The translations under genes were made by a program, and so were the position numbers. Of a stretch of DNA of 6,328 nucleotides, positions 1 to 5,375 are shown one piece after another (position 1 is the first letter of the stretch; each line of letters opens with the position of its first letter). This stretch comes from Candidatus Ratteibacteria bacterium (GTDB lineage: Bacteria > CAIJMQ01). The stretch covers positions 1 through 6,328 of the forward strand of contig JAQURI010000093.1 in the NCBI GenBank assembly GCA_028715665.1, read 5' to 3'. The notes beneath the pieces are model-generated. The model did no database searches. It saw only the letters and a program-made list of their open reading frames with translations, and was not told where the DNA came from.

Positions 1-1349
1 CGCGTACAAAAATAATATGTACCACGGCCCCCCATACTTCTACCTACAAGATGAATTTTTCGCGGGTCAATGCTCCAATATTTTTTAACATATTCTATCG
101 CATCTAGAACATCCGCTTCAGAAAGGAAAGTAAAACCCCCACCTCTTGCTCGTCCGAGAACATGCAGTTGAAATCTATCCGGCTGACTGCGAAGACCACC
201 CGAATATTCCAGATGGTTTCCCCCTTTACCGTGCAAATCTACTTCTAAAGCAAAAGATTTATCAGGCGTATAGTCGGTCGGAATAGCTAATTTAAAAGGT
301 TGGCCGGAATCGTCAATCTGCGAAAGATACGCCCACTCAATGACACCGCTAATCTTATTGATTAAATTTGGGTCTTCTGTAATTTTTGCCACCCATTTAT
401 CAAGACGGTAAGCCGCATTTGTGATCGCTTCTATATTATCCGGGAATCTTTCTCTCGTATCATCAAGAAGATATTGAAGATATTTCAACCATCCGTGATA
501 TGCAGACATTGACGAAGATGCAATGAGTTTCTCATTTTCTTTAATAACAAGGTCTACAACCCCGTCCAAATTACCTACACAAAAAGTCTTTTCAACCGCA
601 AAAGATTCACCGTCCGAATCAACCGTTTTAACACTTGCACGATAAAATCCGCTTTTCAAATCTATTAAAGCATCTTCGGCAAGATTAAGCGTGTCTGTAA
701 ATACATCCTTATCAAGAACATCTTGCACTTTAAGTTCAGCTTTAAGCCCTTTTTGGTCATTAGTCAGTGGTCCAATGTTTACACTTAATTTGTTGCCGTC
801 TTTAGTAGATGAACTTCTGACTTGAACACTCGGCCGTAACGACAAGCCATCCAGATAAAAATCAGTAGTTGAAAAAGAAGGGCGGAACAAAAGACCGAAC
901 TTATAACTTTCTGTTGTATCCGGTATGGTAAATTTATAAGAAAACCCCGCCCATCCGGTATTCCTGGCGTCAGAACTTCCCAGAAAAATTTGTTTCTCCT
1001 CCGCATCTTCATTCAATATAAGATATACTGCTAATTTGTCCCAACCGGTTTCTTTTCCGGTCATCGTCTGACCTGATACTGTATATGCATATCCTTGAGC
1101 AACTTTATCGGTAATATCCTGGAATACGCCGTCCTCGTTTTCAGTCCTTTTGGTAATTTGCAGACTGTATTTCCCGTCAAAAACAGATGTATCAGTTCGG
1201 GATACTTCTCCCCCTCTTGCAACCCATACCGATAAATCATCCGATTCAAAATCAGGATTGGAGAAAAGATTTTTGGGCCCAGCGCAGTAACCTAAAGAAA
1301 CGGACAGAAATAAAATAGAAAAGGCAAATAATAGGATGATTTTTTTCAT
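1..1349 (-). CDS. Secreted carbohydrate-binding alpha/beta-hydrolase (esterase/S9-like), 3' end outside window
   Basis: The reading frame is open from an ATG at 1349 to the window edge: 449 codons, with the C-terminus missing. TGGAGG lies just upstream of the ATG. Residues 1-23 look like a signal peptide (MKKIILLFAF, hydrophobic to about 19, likely cut near GYCA-G; the -3 Tyr makes the exact site unsure). Residues 27-172 read like a CBM4/9 module: it begins NLFSNPDFES, has a DGKYSLQI core and ends in FYLDGLSLRP. A beta-rich stretch, perhaps Ig-like, and a helical linker (about 262-335) follow. The hydrolase domain shows an oxyanion loop LHGKGG (H373) and the nucleophile elbow GRSMGG with Ser438, preceded by IDPRKIHLV as in PHB-depolymerase-like esterases and prolyl-oligopeptidase relatives. 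The Asp and His of the triad would lie beyond the edge. Inferred role: an extracellular esterase or peptidase bound to polysaccharide. The fold is fairly sure, the substrate unknown. It is transcribed away from the defence cassette. Confidence 0.82.
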   Translation of the reverse strand, partial: MKKIILLFAFSILFLSVSLGYCAGPKNLFSNPDFESDDLSVWVARGGEVSRTDTSVFDGKYSLQITKRTENEDGVFQDITDKVAQGYAYTVSGQTMTGKETGWDKLAVYLILNEDAEEKQIFLGSSDARNTGWAGFSYKFTIPDTTESYKFGLLFRPSFSTTDFYLDGLSLRPSVQVRSSSTKDGNKLSVNIGPLTNDQKGLKAELKVQDVLDKDVFTDTLNLAEDALIDLKSGFYRASVKTVDSDGESFAVEKTFCVGNLDGVVDLVIKENEKLIASSSMSAYHGWLKYLQYLLDDTRERFPDNIEAITNAAYRLDKWVAKITEDPNLINKISGVIEWAYLSQIDDSGQPFKLAIPTDYTPDKSFALEVDLHGKGGNHLEYSGGLRSQPDRFQLHVLGRARGGGFTFLSEADVLDAIEYVKKYWSIDPRKIHLVGRSMGGRGTYYFCT

Positions 1350-1373
1350 AGAGCCCTCCATTTGGTAAGTAGA

Positions 1374-1382
1374 AGTATAGCA
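1374..1382 (-). promoter_or_regulatory. Extended -10 promoter of the secreted hydrolase gene
   Basis: On the minus strand the sequence reads TGCTATACT, an extended -10 element (TG-n-TATACT, five of six matches to TATAAT). It would start transcription near 1367, leaving a leader of about 18 nt that contains the TGGAGG ribosome site. No good -35 hexamer sits at 16-18 bp; the space upstream is the A/T-rich heptad repeat, which could act like an UP element. Seen in sequence only; function is inferred. Confidence 0.5.
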
Positions 1383-1388
1383 CATTAT

Positions 1389-1420
1389 AAAATCAAAAAT
1401 AAAAAATCAAAAATAAAAAA
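1389..1420 (-). repeat. T-rich heptameric tandem repeat, left flank of cassette
   Basis: On the plus strand a 14-bp unit (AAAATCAAAAATAA) occurs twice in tandem, followed by AAAA. On the minus strand this reads as alternating heptads TTTTTTA and TTTTTGA. The array lies between the hydrolase promoter and the cassette promoter. A related heptad array in the opposite orientation lies at the other end of the cassette (3163-3197). It could be a slippage-derived spacer or a mark of the insertion boundary. Confidence 0.7.
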
Positions 1421-1471
1421 CACATACCAAAAATGCAGAAATTTTTTCTCCGAAAAAAACTCGAAAAACGC

Positions 1472-1499
1472 TTGACAGTACTATATATTGGGGTATAAT
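1472..1499 (+). promoter_or_regulatory. Perfect-consensus sigma70-type promoter of the SLATT/CD-NTase operon
   Basis: TTGACA (1472-1477) and TATAAT (1494-1499) both match the housekeeping sigma consensus at all six positions, with a 16-bp spacer. Transcription would start near 1506, giving a leader of about 44 nt before the TTG start at 1550. Such a strong promoter in front of a potentially lethal effector suggests that expression is limited elsewhere, either by a repressor on the inverted repeat around it or by the weak TTG initiation codon. Confidence 0.8.
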
Positions 1500-1524
1500 T
1501 CGCGTGGAAGTGGCATATATAGTA
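1479..1524. promoter_or_regulatory. Exact 10-bp inverted repeat around the -10 element (candidate operator)
   Basis: TACTATATAT (1479-1488, in the -35/-10 spacer) is the exact reverse complement of ATATATAGTA (1515-1524, just downstream of the expected transcription start). The arms are 26 bp apart and symmetric about 1501/1502, so they bracket the -10 box and start site. A dimeric or tetrameric regulator bound there would block RNA polymerase. The arms are A/T-rich, so a chance origin is possible. No regulator gene is visible in the window. Confidence 0.4.
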
Positions 1525-1535
1525 TAAAACGAATG

Positions 1536-1541
1536 AAAGGA
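1536..1541 (+). promoter_or_regulatory. Ribosome binding site that fixes the TTG start of the SLATT gene
   Basis: AAAGGA sits 8 nt before the TTG at 1550-1552. The nearest upstream ATG (1533) is in another frame and meets a stop at 1551-1553, so it cannot start this protein. The TTG is therefore the best-supported start. Confidence 0.65.
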
Positions 1542-1549
1542 ATTATATT

Positions 1550-2074
1550 TTGAACGAGAATAAACATACCATTGATGAATTAAATAAGATTCGTGCGGAT
1601 TGCATGTACGGGAAGAAAAAACATTATAACGCACGAGACCGATATGGTGCATATCACAAAAGAATGGGTATAGTAATCATAGGATTAACAGCTTTTATGG
1701 GGACATCTGTTTTTTACTCTATATCAGAAAGCGATATTTTAACCGCAAGGATTATCGCAGGAATTTTAACTGTATCAATTGCTGTGCTTGCGACATTACA
1801 AACATTCCTTAATTTTGAAAAAAGAGCATTAACACATAAGATAATAGCTGATAGATACCTTTGGTTAATGAAGAAATGTCAAAGGTTGCTATCTTATTGC
1901 AAGGACGAAAATAAATCAGTTAAGGAAATTATTGCAGATATCGAAAATATCTATGAAGAGATAAAAGATATTCAGAAAGAAGAACCAGGGGTGTCTGCAA
2001 AAGATTATCAGAAAGCAAGGGCAGGGATTAAAGATGATGAGGAAATATATACAAACAAGGAGAAAGAAATATGA
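1550..2074 (+). CDS. SLATT-domain two-TM membrane protein, predicted CBASS effector
   Basis: The protein has 174 residues and starts at TTG. It has a charged N-terminal helix (1-37), TM1 at about 38-58 (from RMGIVIIGLTAF) and a short loop. TM2 is at about 66-88 (from ARIIAGILTV), followed by the stretch NFEKRALTHKIIADRYLWL (88-106) and a long charged helix to about 145. Two TMs followed by an F-E-x-R-A-x-x-H-x-x-A-x-x-Y pattern is the hallmark of the SLATT family (SMODS and SLOG-associating 2TM effector), predicted to form pores or disrupt membranes after sensing a nucleotide signal. The partner CD-NTase follows directly with an ATGA overlap, so the two are translationally coupled. Inferred role: the inner-membrane killing arm of a CBASS abortive-infection system. 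The ligand and the SLATT subfamily cannot be told from the sequence. The acidic/lysine-rich tail (150-174) has no recognisable domain. Confidence 0.83.
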   Translation: MNENKHTIDELNKIRADCMYGKKKHYNARDRYGAYHKRMGIVIIGLTAFMGTSVFYSISESDILTARIIAGILTVSIAVLATLQTFLNFEKRALTHKIIADRYLWLMKKCQRLLSYCKDENKSVKEIIADIENIYEEIKDIQKEEPGVSAKDYQKARAGIKDDEEIYTNKEKEI

Positions 2075-3114
2075 GTGGATTACCTTTTGTAGTTTCTGAA
2101 CGTGCTACTAAAAGTGTGCTTCAGGAATTTGATGATTTTCGATCGAGAATTGAACCTTCAGAAAAAGAGAAGTCCGCAATATCTGCAAGTCATTTGAGGT
2201 TACGTTCTATTCTTGAAAATTCGACAGACATAAATGTTATTGGTAGCTTTTTAACTGGATCATATATTCGCGAAACAATGATTAAACCTCTCAATGATGT
2301 TGATTTCTTTGTTCAAGTACATTACAAAGACCACCAGAATGATACACCCACACAATTACTTCAGAAATTGTCCAGGGTATTAAAAAGAGCATATCCTTCA
2401 ACTCCTATATCAATTATTCCACCTTGTGTAGTGGTAAGGTTTGATTATTGTCGTTTTGAAATAGTGCCCGCTATAGGCATCACAGATAATGAAGAAAAAT
2501 TTAAGATACCAACAAATATATCAAAAGCAATAGTTGGATGGCAGTTTACTTATCCACGAATTCCTGACAACTGGATGACGTTAGAAAACAAAAAAGCAGA
2601 TGGATTATTTAAACCGACAATAAAAATGCTGAAACGATGGAGGGATTCCCATGAAATTCCATTAAAGTCATTTCATCTTGAAATGTTGACACAAATGGCT
2701 TTCAAGAATTACAACCAGGAGATAAGTAACTATGCTCAAGGTGTTCTGGCTTTTTTTGTTAATTCACGAGCGTTATTTGGTTATTTTCAATCAACACCTT
2801 TTATAAGAGAACCTGGAAATACGGGTGAATATGTTGACCAATATCTTTATGATAACCGTTCAAAACTTGCATCAGTAAGAAATAGCTTAAAGACATATTG
2901 TGATTATGCAGAAAGAGCATATGAGTGTATGGATATGGGAAGTGCTGGATCAGCAAAAAGATTATGGCAAAAGATATTTGGTAGTAGCTTTCACGCTCCT
3001 TCTTCTACCATCCTAACAACTCCTAGTCAATCACTTCTACCTACTCTTCAGGAGAAACCGTCATCTTCACTATTAGAGAGCATAATAAGAAGTAATTTGC
3101 TTTCGAAAGATTAA
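2071..3114 (+). CDS. SMODS-type CD-NTase (cGAS/DncV-like nucleotidyltransferase) of a CBASS system
   Basis: The protein has 347 residues; AAGGAG lies 8 nt before the ATG. The polymerase-beta fold signature is clear: the nucleotide-binding motif GSFLTGS (58-64), the metal-binding pair in NDVDFFV (D76 and D78), and RFEIVPAI with E130 where SMODS enzymes usually carry the third acidic residue of a D-x-V-P-A motif. The helical domain contains LFKPTIKMLKRWR (179-191) and PLKSFHLEML (197-206), typical of OAS/DncV-like enzymes. The core appears to end near 305, followed by a Ser/Thr/Pro-rich tail of about 40 residues. It is expected to make a cyclic di- or oligonucleotide on phage infection that activates the SLATT protein. 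No E1/E2 (Cap2) or JAB (Cap3) gene is nearby, so this would be type I CBASS. All catalytic positions look intact. The product nucleotide and CD-NTase clade cannot be assigned by eye. Confidence 0.88.
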   Translation: MSGLPFVVSERATKSVLQEFDDFRSRIEPSEKEKSAISASHLRLRSILENSTDINVIGSFLTGSYIRETMIKPLNDVDFFVQVHYKDHQNDTPTQLLQKLSRVLKRAYPSTPISIIPPCVVVRFDYCRFEIVPAIGITDNEEKFKIPTNISKAIVGWQFTYPRIPDNWMTLENKKADGLFKPTIKMLKRWRDSHEIPLKSFHLEMLTQMAFKNYNQEISNYAQGVLAFFVNSRALFGYFQSTPFIREPGNTGEYVDQYLYDNRSKLASVRNSLKTYCDYAERAYECMDMGSAGSAKRLWQKIFGSSFHAPSSTILTTPSQSLLPTLQEKPSSSLLESIIRSNLLSKD

Positions 3115-3122
3115 TATCGGTA

Positions 3123-3147
3123 ATTGGGGTCAGGTATTGTATTAACA
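3123..3147. mobile_element. Short GGGGTCAGG relic resembling sequences flanking REP/RAYT elements
   Basis: ATTGGGGTCAGGTATTG followed by TATTAACA begins 8 bp past the CD-NTase stop codon. From memory, TTGGGGTCAGGTCTTG-like sequences recur next to IS200-like REP-associated tyrosine transposases (RAYTs) in many environmental genomes. No transposase is present here, so at most this is a non-autonomous remnant. The assignment rests on recalled resemblance, not on a search. Confidence 0.35.
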
Positions 3148-3162
3148 CATATCAGAAGAAAC

Positions 3163-3197
3163 TTTGATCTTTTGCGTTTTGAATTTTGATTTTTCTT
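3163..3197 (+). repeat. T-rich heptameric tandem repeat, right flank of cassette
   Basis: Consecutive heptads read TTTTGCG (3170-3176), TTTTGAA (3177-3183), TTTTGAT (3184-3190) and TTTTCTT (3191-3197), with a degenerate TTTGATC unit before them. The last unit runs into the rplT stop codon (3196-3198). The array is related to the left-flank array but inverted relative to it. No convincing hairpin accompanies it, so I do not call it a terminator. Confidence 0.55.
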
Positions 3198-3573
3198 AAC
3201 TTGCCTTGGCGGGCGCTGCTTTAATATTCTTTTTGGCTATTTCAACCAACGAAGCAAATGATGCGGGATCGTTGACTGCTATGTCTGCCAAAACTTTCCT
3301 GTTTAATTCTATTTTGGCTTTGGCCAAGCCGTCAATCATTTGTGAATAAGTTATGCCCTGGCTTCGGCAAGCAGCATTTATTCTCTGTATCCATAAACTG
3401 CGGAAATTTCTCTTTCTTGTTCTTCTGTCTCTGTACGCGTAAACGAGCCCTTTGCGGACTGCGTCTTTTGCTACGGTATAGAGTTTACTTCTTCCGGCAA
3501 CATAACCCTTTGCTTTAGATAATATACTTCTTCTTTTTTTCTTTTTAATTGTTCCTCTTTTTACTCTAGGCAT
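3196..3573 (-). CDS. rplT: Large ribosomal subunit protein bL20
   Basis: The protein has 125 residues, slightly longer than the usual 117-119 because of an Ala/Lys tail (IKAAPAKAS). It begins MPRVKRGTIK, has the basic N-terminal helix with KGYVAGRSKLY, the segment RDRRTRKRNFRSLWIQRINA (48-67), GITYSQMIDGLAKAKI and LNRKVLADIAV, all characteristic of bL20. It binds 23S rRNA early in 50S assembly. GGGAG lies 7 nt before the ATG, and the gene follows rpmI by 21 nt. In other bacteria bL20 represses its own operon by binding the messenger near infC/rpmI; whether that occurs here is not visible. It is the last gene of the minus-strand run and faces the CD-NTase gene convergently across 81 bp, without a clear terminator. 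Confidence 0.98.
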   Translation of the reverse strand: MPRVKRGTIKKKKRRSILSKAKGYVAGRSKLYTVAKDAVRKGLVYAYRDRRTRKRNFRSLWIQRINAACRSQGITYSQMIDGLAKAKIELNRKVLADIAVNDPASFASLVEIAKKNIKAAPAKAS

Positions 3574-3594
3574 CTTTTTACTCCCAAACTATTA

Positions 3595-3792
3595 TTATTT
3601 ATACGGCAGCATCCCTTTTGTTCTGTTATAGTCTGCTGAATCGACATTATCTTTTTGGGCTAATCTTCTCTTTCTGGTTATACCTTTCTTCCCTAAAAAG
3701 TGCCGTTTTCCTGCTTTGTTTCTTCTTATTTTTCCGGAGGCTGAATAATGAAATCTCTTAGCCGCCGATTTCTTTGTTTTCAGTTTTGGCAT
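3595..3792 (-). CDS. rpmI: Large ribosomal subunit protein bL35
   Basis: The protein has 65 residues, beginning MPKLKTKKSAAKRF and ending KGMLPYK, the usual length and composition for bL35. The core includes GKIRRNKAGKRHFL and KKGITRKRRLAQ, strongly basic for rRNA contact in the 50S subunit. The ATG at 3792 is chosen over an in-frame TTG at 3822 because it gives the conserved MPKLKT start and has AGGAA 8 nt upstream; the longer form would only add residues from the infC region. The first 35 nt overlap the end of infC in another frame, so translation is probably coupled to it. Confidence 0.97.
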   Translation of the reverse strand: MPKLKTKKSAAKRFHYSASGKIRRNKAGKRHFLGKKGITRKRRLAQKDNVDSADYNRTKGMLPYK

Positions 3793-4324
3793 TTTTTTCT
3801 TTCCTAATTTCCGTAGGCGCAAGAACCATTATGAGGTTTTTGCCCAACATATAACAAGGTTTTACCACCTTGCCTACTTTTTCTACTTCTTTCTCTACTT
3901 TAGCAAGAATCTGGTTCCCCCTGTCCTTATGGGTCATTTCCCCTCTTCTAAACTGCACCATAACCTTTGCTTTATGGCCGTCCTCAAGAAATTCTCTTAT
4001 GTGTTTTACTTTTACTTCGAAATCGTGTTCGCCGATAGAGGGTCTGAAGGTCATCTCCTTCATTTGCTGTATTCTTTGCTGTTTTTTCTGGCTTTTTTCC
4101 CTCTTCTGCTGTTCGTATCTGTATTTCCCGAAATCTATTATCCTGCATACCGGCGGTTTAGTTGTCGGGGCAACTTCCACAAGGTCCAATTCCAATTCTT
4201 TGGCAATATACAAAGCGCGATTCAACGGCATAACGCCTATTTGGCTGCCGTCAGGGCCTATTACTCTAACTGTTTCTGCTCTAATCCACCTATTTATTCT
4301 TACTCTTTGTGTTTTTTCTTGCAA
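3758..4324 (-). CDS. infC: Translation initiation factor IF-3
   Basis: With a TTG start the protein has 188 residues. The N-terminal domain (about 6-76) shows RINRWIRAETVRVIG, LDLVEVAP, KPPVCRIIDFGKYRYEQQK. A lysine/glutamine-rich linker leads to the C-terminal domain (83-168) with MTFRPSIGEHDFEVKVKHI, DGHKAKVMVQFRRGEMTH and KNLIMVLAP. It binds the 30S subunit, checks the start codon and prevents premature 50S joining. The start is uncertain. The frame opens right after the rpsO stop (4340-4342) and offers ATT at 4339, ATA at 4330 and TTG at 4324; none has a strong ribosome site. Non-canonical starts are a known feature of infC and allow IF-3 to repress itself. The last 11 codons (stop included) overlap rpmI. 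The WIRA in place of the usual E-I-R-A is a small oddity. Confidence 0.96.
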   Translation of the reverse strand: MQEKTQRVRINRWIRAETVRVIGPDGSQIGVMPLNRALYIAKELELDLVEVAPTTKPPVCRIIDFGKYRYEQQKREKSQKKQQRIQQMKEMTFRPSIGEHDFEVKVKHIREFLEDGHKAKVMVQFRRGEMTHKDRGNQILAKVEKEVEKVGKVVKPCYMLGKNLIMVLAPTEIRKEKNAKTENKEIGG

Positions 4325-4339
4325 GGTTATCTTAAAAAT

Positions 4340-4609
4340 TTACTTTCTTAAGTCCAATTTTTTAAGCACTTCCAAATAACGGGATTCCGACTCTTTTTTT
4401 AAATAATTAAGTAACGCTCTTCTTTTCCCAACCAGCATCAACAGGCCCCTTTTAGAACTGCGGTCATGTTTGAACTTTTCAAGGTGCTGGGAAAGCATAT
4501 TTATCCTTTGCGTAAGAATTGCTATCTGCACCTCCGGAGAACCCGTATTCTTGGGGTCCTTACCGAACTGCTCTATTATTTTTGCTTTCTCTTCTTTAGT
4601 AACAGGCAT
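4340..4609 (-). CDS. rpsO: Small ribosomal subunit protein uS15
   Basis: The protein has 89 residues, the normal uS15 length. It starts MPVTKEEKAKIIEQF and carries NTGSPEVQIAILTQRI, HLEKFKHDRSSKRGLL and MLVGKRRALLNYLKK, the family's 16S rRNA-binding residues (H42, H48, D49, S51 region). It organises the central domain of the 30S subunit. The ATG at 4609 has an AAGGAG ribosome site and gives the conserved start; an in-frame TTG at 4639 lies upstream of that site and is rejected. It is followed by infC after at most 15 nt. rpsO normally precedes pnp, so its place at the head of infC-rpmI-rplT is unusual. Confidence 0.98.
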   Translation of the reverse strand: MPVTKEEKAKIIEQFGKDPKNTGSPEVQIAILTQRINMLSQHLEKFKHDRSSKRGLLMLVGKRRALLNYLKKESESRYLEVLKKLDLRK

Positions 4610-4618
4610 ATTTGCCAA

Positions 4619-4624
4619 CTCCTT
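4619..4624 (-). promoter_or_regulatory. Shine-Dalgarno of rpsO
   Basis: AAGGAG on the minus strand, 9 nt before the ATG at 4609. It is the strongest ribosome site in the housekeeping block and decides the short rpsO start over the upstream TTG. Confidence 0.75.
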
Positions 4625-4652
4625 ATTATTGAAAATCAAATATTAGGGCAAA

Positions 4653-4682
4653 AGTATATCATATTTTGTCTAATTTCTCCAA
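4653..4682 (-). promoter_or_regulatory. Candidate internal promoter before rpsO
   Basis: On the minus strand TTGGAG (4677-4682) and TATACT (4653-4658) are separated by 18 bp. The -10 box matches five of six consensus bases and the -35 only three. It overlaps the end of pyrF and would start transcription near 4645, 36 nt before rpsO, allowing the ribosomal-protein/IF-3 genes to be made independently of metG-pyrF. Confidence 0.35.
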
Positions 4683-5375
4683 GACCAAAGCTATTTTCTC
4701 TTTCGGGTCGTTACTTTCCGTTATGCTGCGACCCATAACCAGATAATCAGCGCCGGCTTTTACAGCATCCTCGGGGCTAATTATGCGGCTTTGGTCATCG
4801 GAAGAGATTTCTTCAATTCTTACTCCCGGAACAATAATCAAAAAATCCTTTTTAACCGCCCCCCTTATCAAATTTATCTCTTCGCCGGAACATACAACTC
4901 CATCCAGGCCGCACTCTTCCGCAAGTTTAGCAAGTCTTAAAACTTGCTGTTTTACGGAGAGTGAAAAACCCATCTCTTTAAATCTTTTATCATTTAAACT
5001 CGTAAGAACGGTAACGCCCAAAAGTATTGGTTTTCTGTTTTTTCTTTCTTTGTGTAAAGCCGCAATTCTGTCTGTAGCCTGTTTAAGCATCGCTTTCCCG
5101 CCTAAGGAATGCATCGTCAGCATATAAATTTTTTCATTGAAAGCCGCTTCTACGGCATTTGATATAACGCTGGGAATATCATGAAATTTCAAATCCAGAA
5201 AAACTTCTCCGCCTTTATCCTGAATCATATGGACGATATTTAACCCTTCTCTTAAAAAAAGCTGATGCCCAACTTTGAAAACACGAACATACTCAATTAA
5301 AATATCGACCAATCTCTCGGCTTCTTTTCTCGTGAAAACATCCAACGCTACTATTATCGGTTTATCTTTTCTCAT
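4659..5375 (-). CDS. pyrF: Orotidine 5'-phosphate decarboxylase
   Basis: The protein has 238 residues, the usual length for the bacterial short-form enzyme. It converts OMP to UMP in the last step of de novo pyrimidine synthesis, in the cytoplasm. The TIM-barrel landmarks are present: IIVALDV (D12), VFKVGHQLF (K34), the catalytic FLDLKFHDIP with D61, K63 and D66, the phosphate-binding IIVPGVR (181-186, ending at R186) and MGRSIT (214-219; many family members have GRPI here). The ATG at 5375 yields the typical short lead-in to the first strand. It overlaps the end of metG by 14 nt and has no clear ribosome site, so it probably depends on ribosomes finishing metG. A gap of 49 bp separates it from rpsO. 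Confidence 0.97.
   Translation of the reverse strand: MRKDKPIIVALDVFTRKEAERLVDILIEYVRVFKVGHQLFLREGLNIVHMIQDKGGEVFLDLKFHDIPSVISNAVEAAFNEKIYMLTMHSLGGKAMLKQATDRIAALHKERKNRKPILLGVTVLTSLNDKRFKEMGFSLSVKQQVLRLAKLAEECGLDGVVCSGEEINLIRGAVKKDFLIIVPGVRIEEISSDDQSRIISPEDAVKAGADYLVMGRSITESNDPKEKIALVLEKLDKI

Noticed and set aside
785..1249. Two short minus-strand open frames inside the secreted hydrolase region.
   Set aside because: They are out of frame with the long open reading frame from 1349 to the edge, which has a signal peptide and recognisable domains.
1533..1553. A six-codon ATG ORF (MKGIIF) ending across the TTG start of the SLATT gene, as a possible leader peptide.
   Set aside because: No ribosome site precedes its ATG, and the AAAGGA inside it is better explained as the site for the TTG start. 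Short ORFs like this arise easily by chance.
3100..3109. Palindrome CTTTCGAAAG at the end of the CD-NTase gene.
   Set aside because: It lies within coding sequence, has no loop or T tract, and looks like chance.
1487..3130. Identical 8-mers ATTGGGGT at 1487-1494 and 3123-3130 as a target-site duplication of an inserted cassette.
   Set aside because: An 8-bp match between two intergenic stretches of this size is quite likely by chance, and the left copy overlaps the core promoter, which would be odd for a cassette boundary.
3151..3168. Imperfect hairpin (ATCA-G-AAG, loop AAA, CTTTGAT) followed by T-rich heptads, as a terminator for the CD-NTase gene.
   Set aside because: The stem has about seven mostly A/T pairs with a bulge and the following T run is interrupted by GCG, so it is too weak to call.
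3870..4379. Long plus-strand open frame opposite infC, plus others opposite rpsO, pyrF and metG.
   Set aside because: They are antisense shadows of well-conserved genes, have no matching ribosome sites, and encode no recognisable protein.
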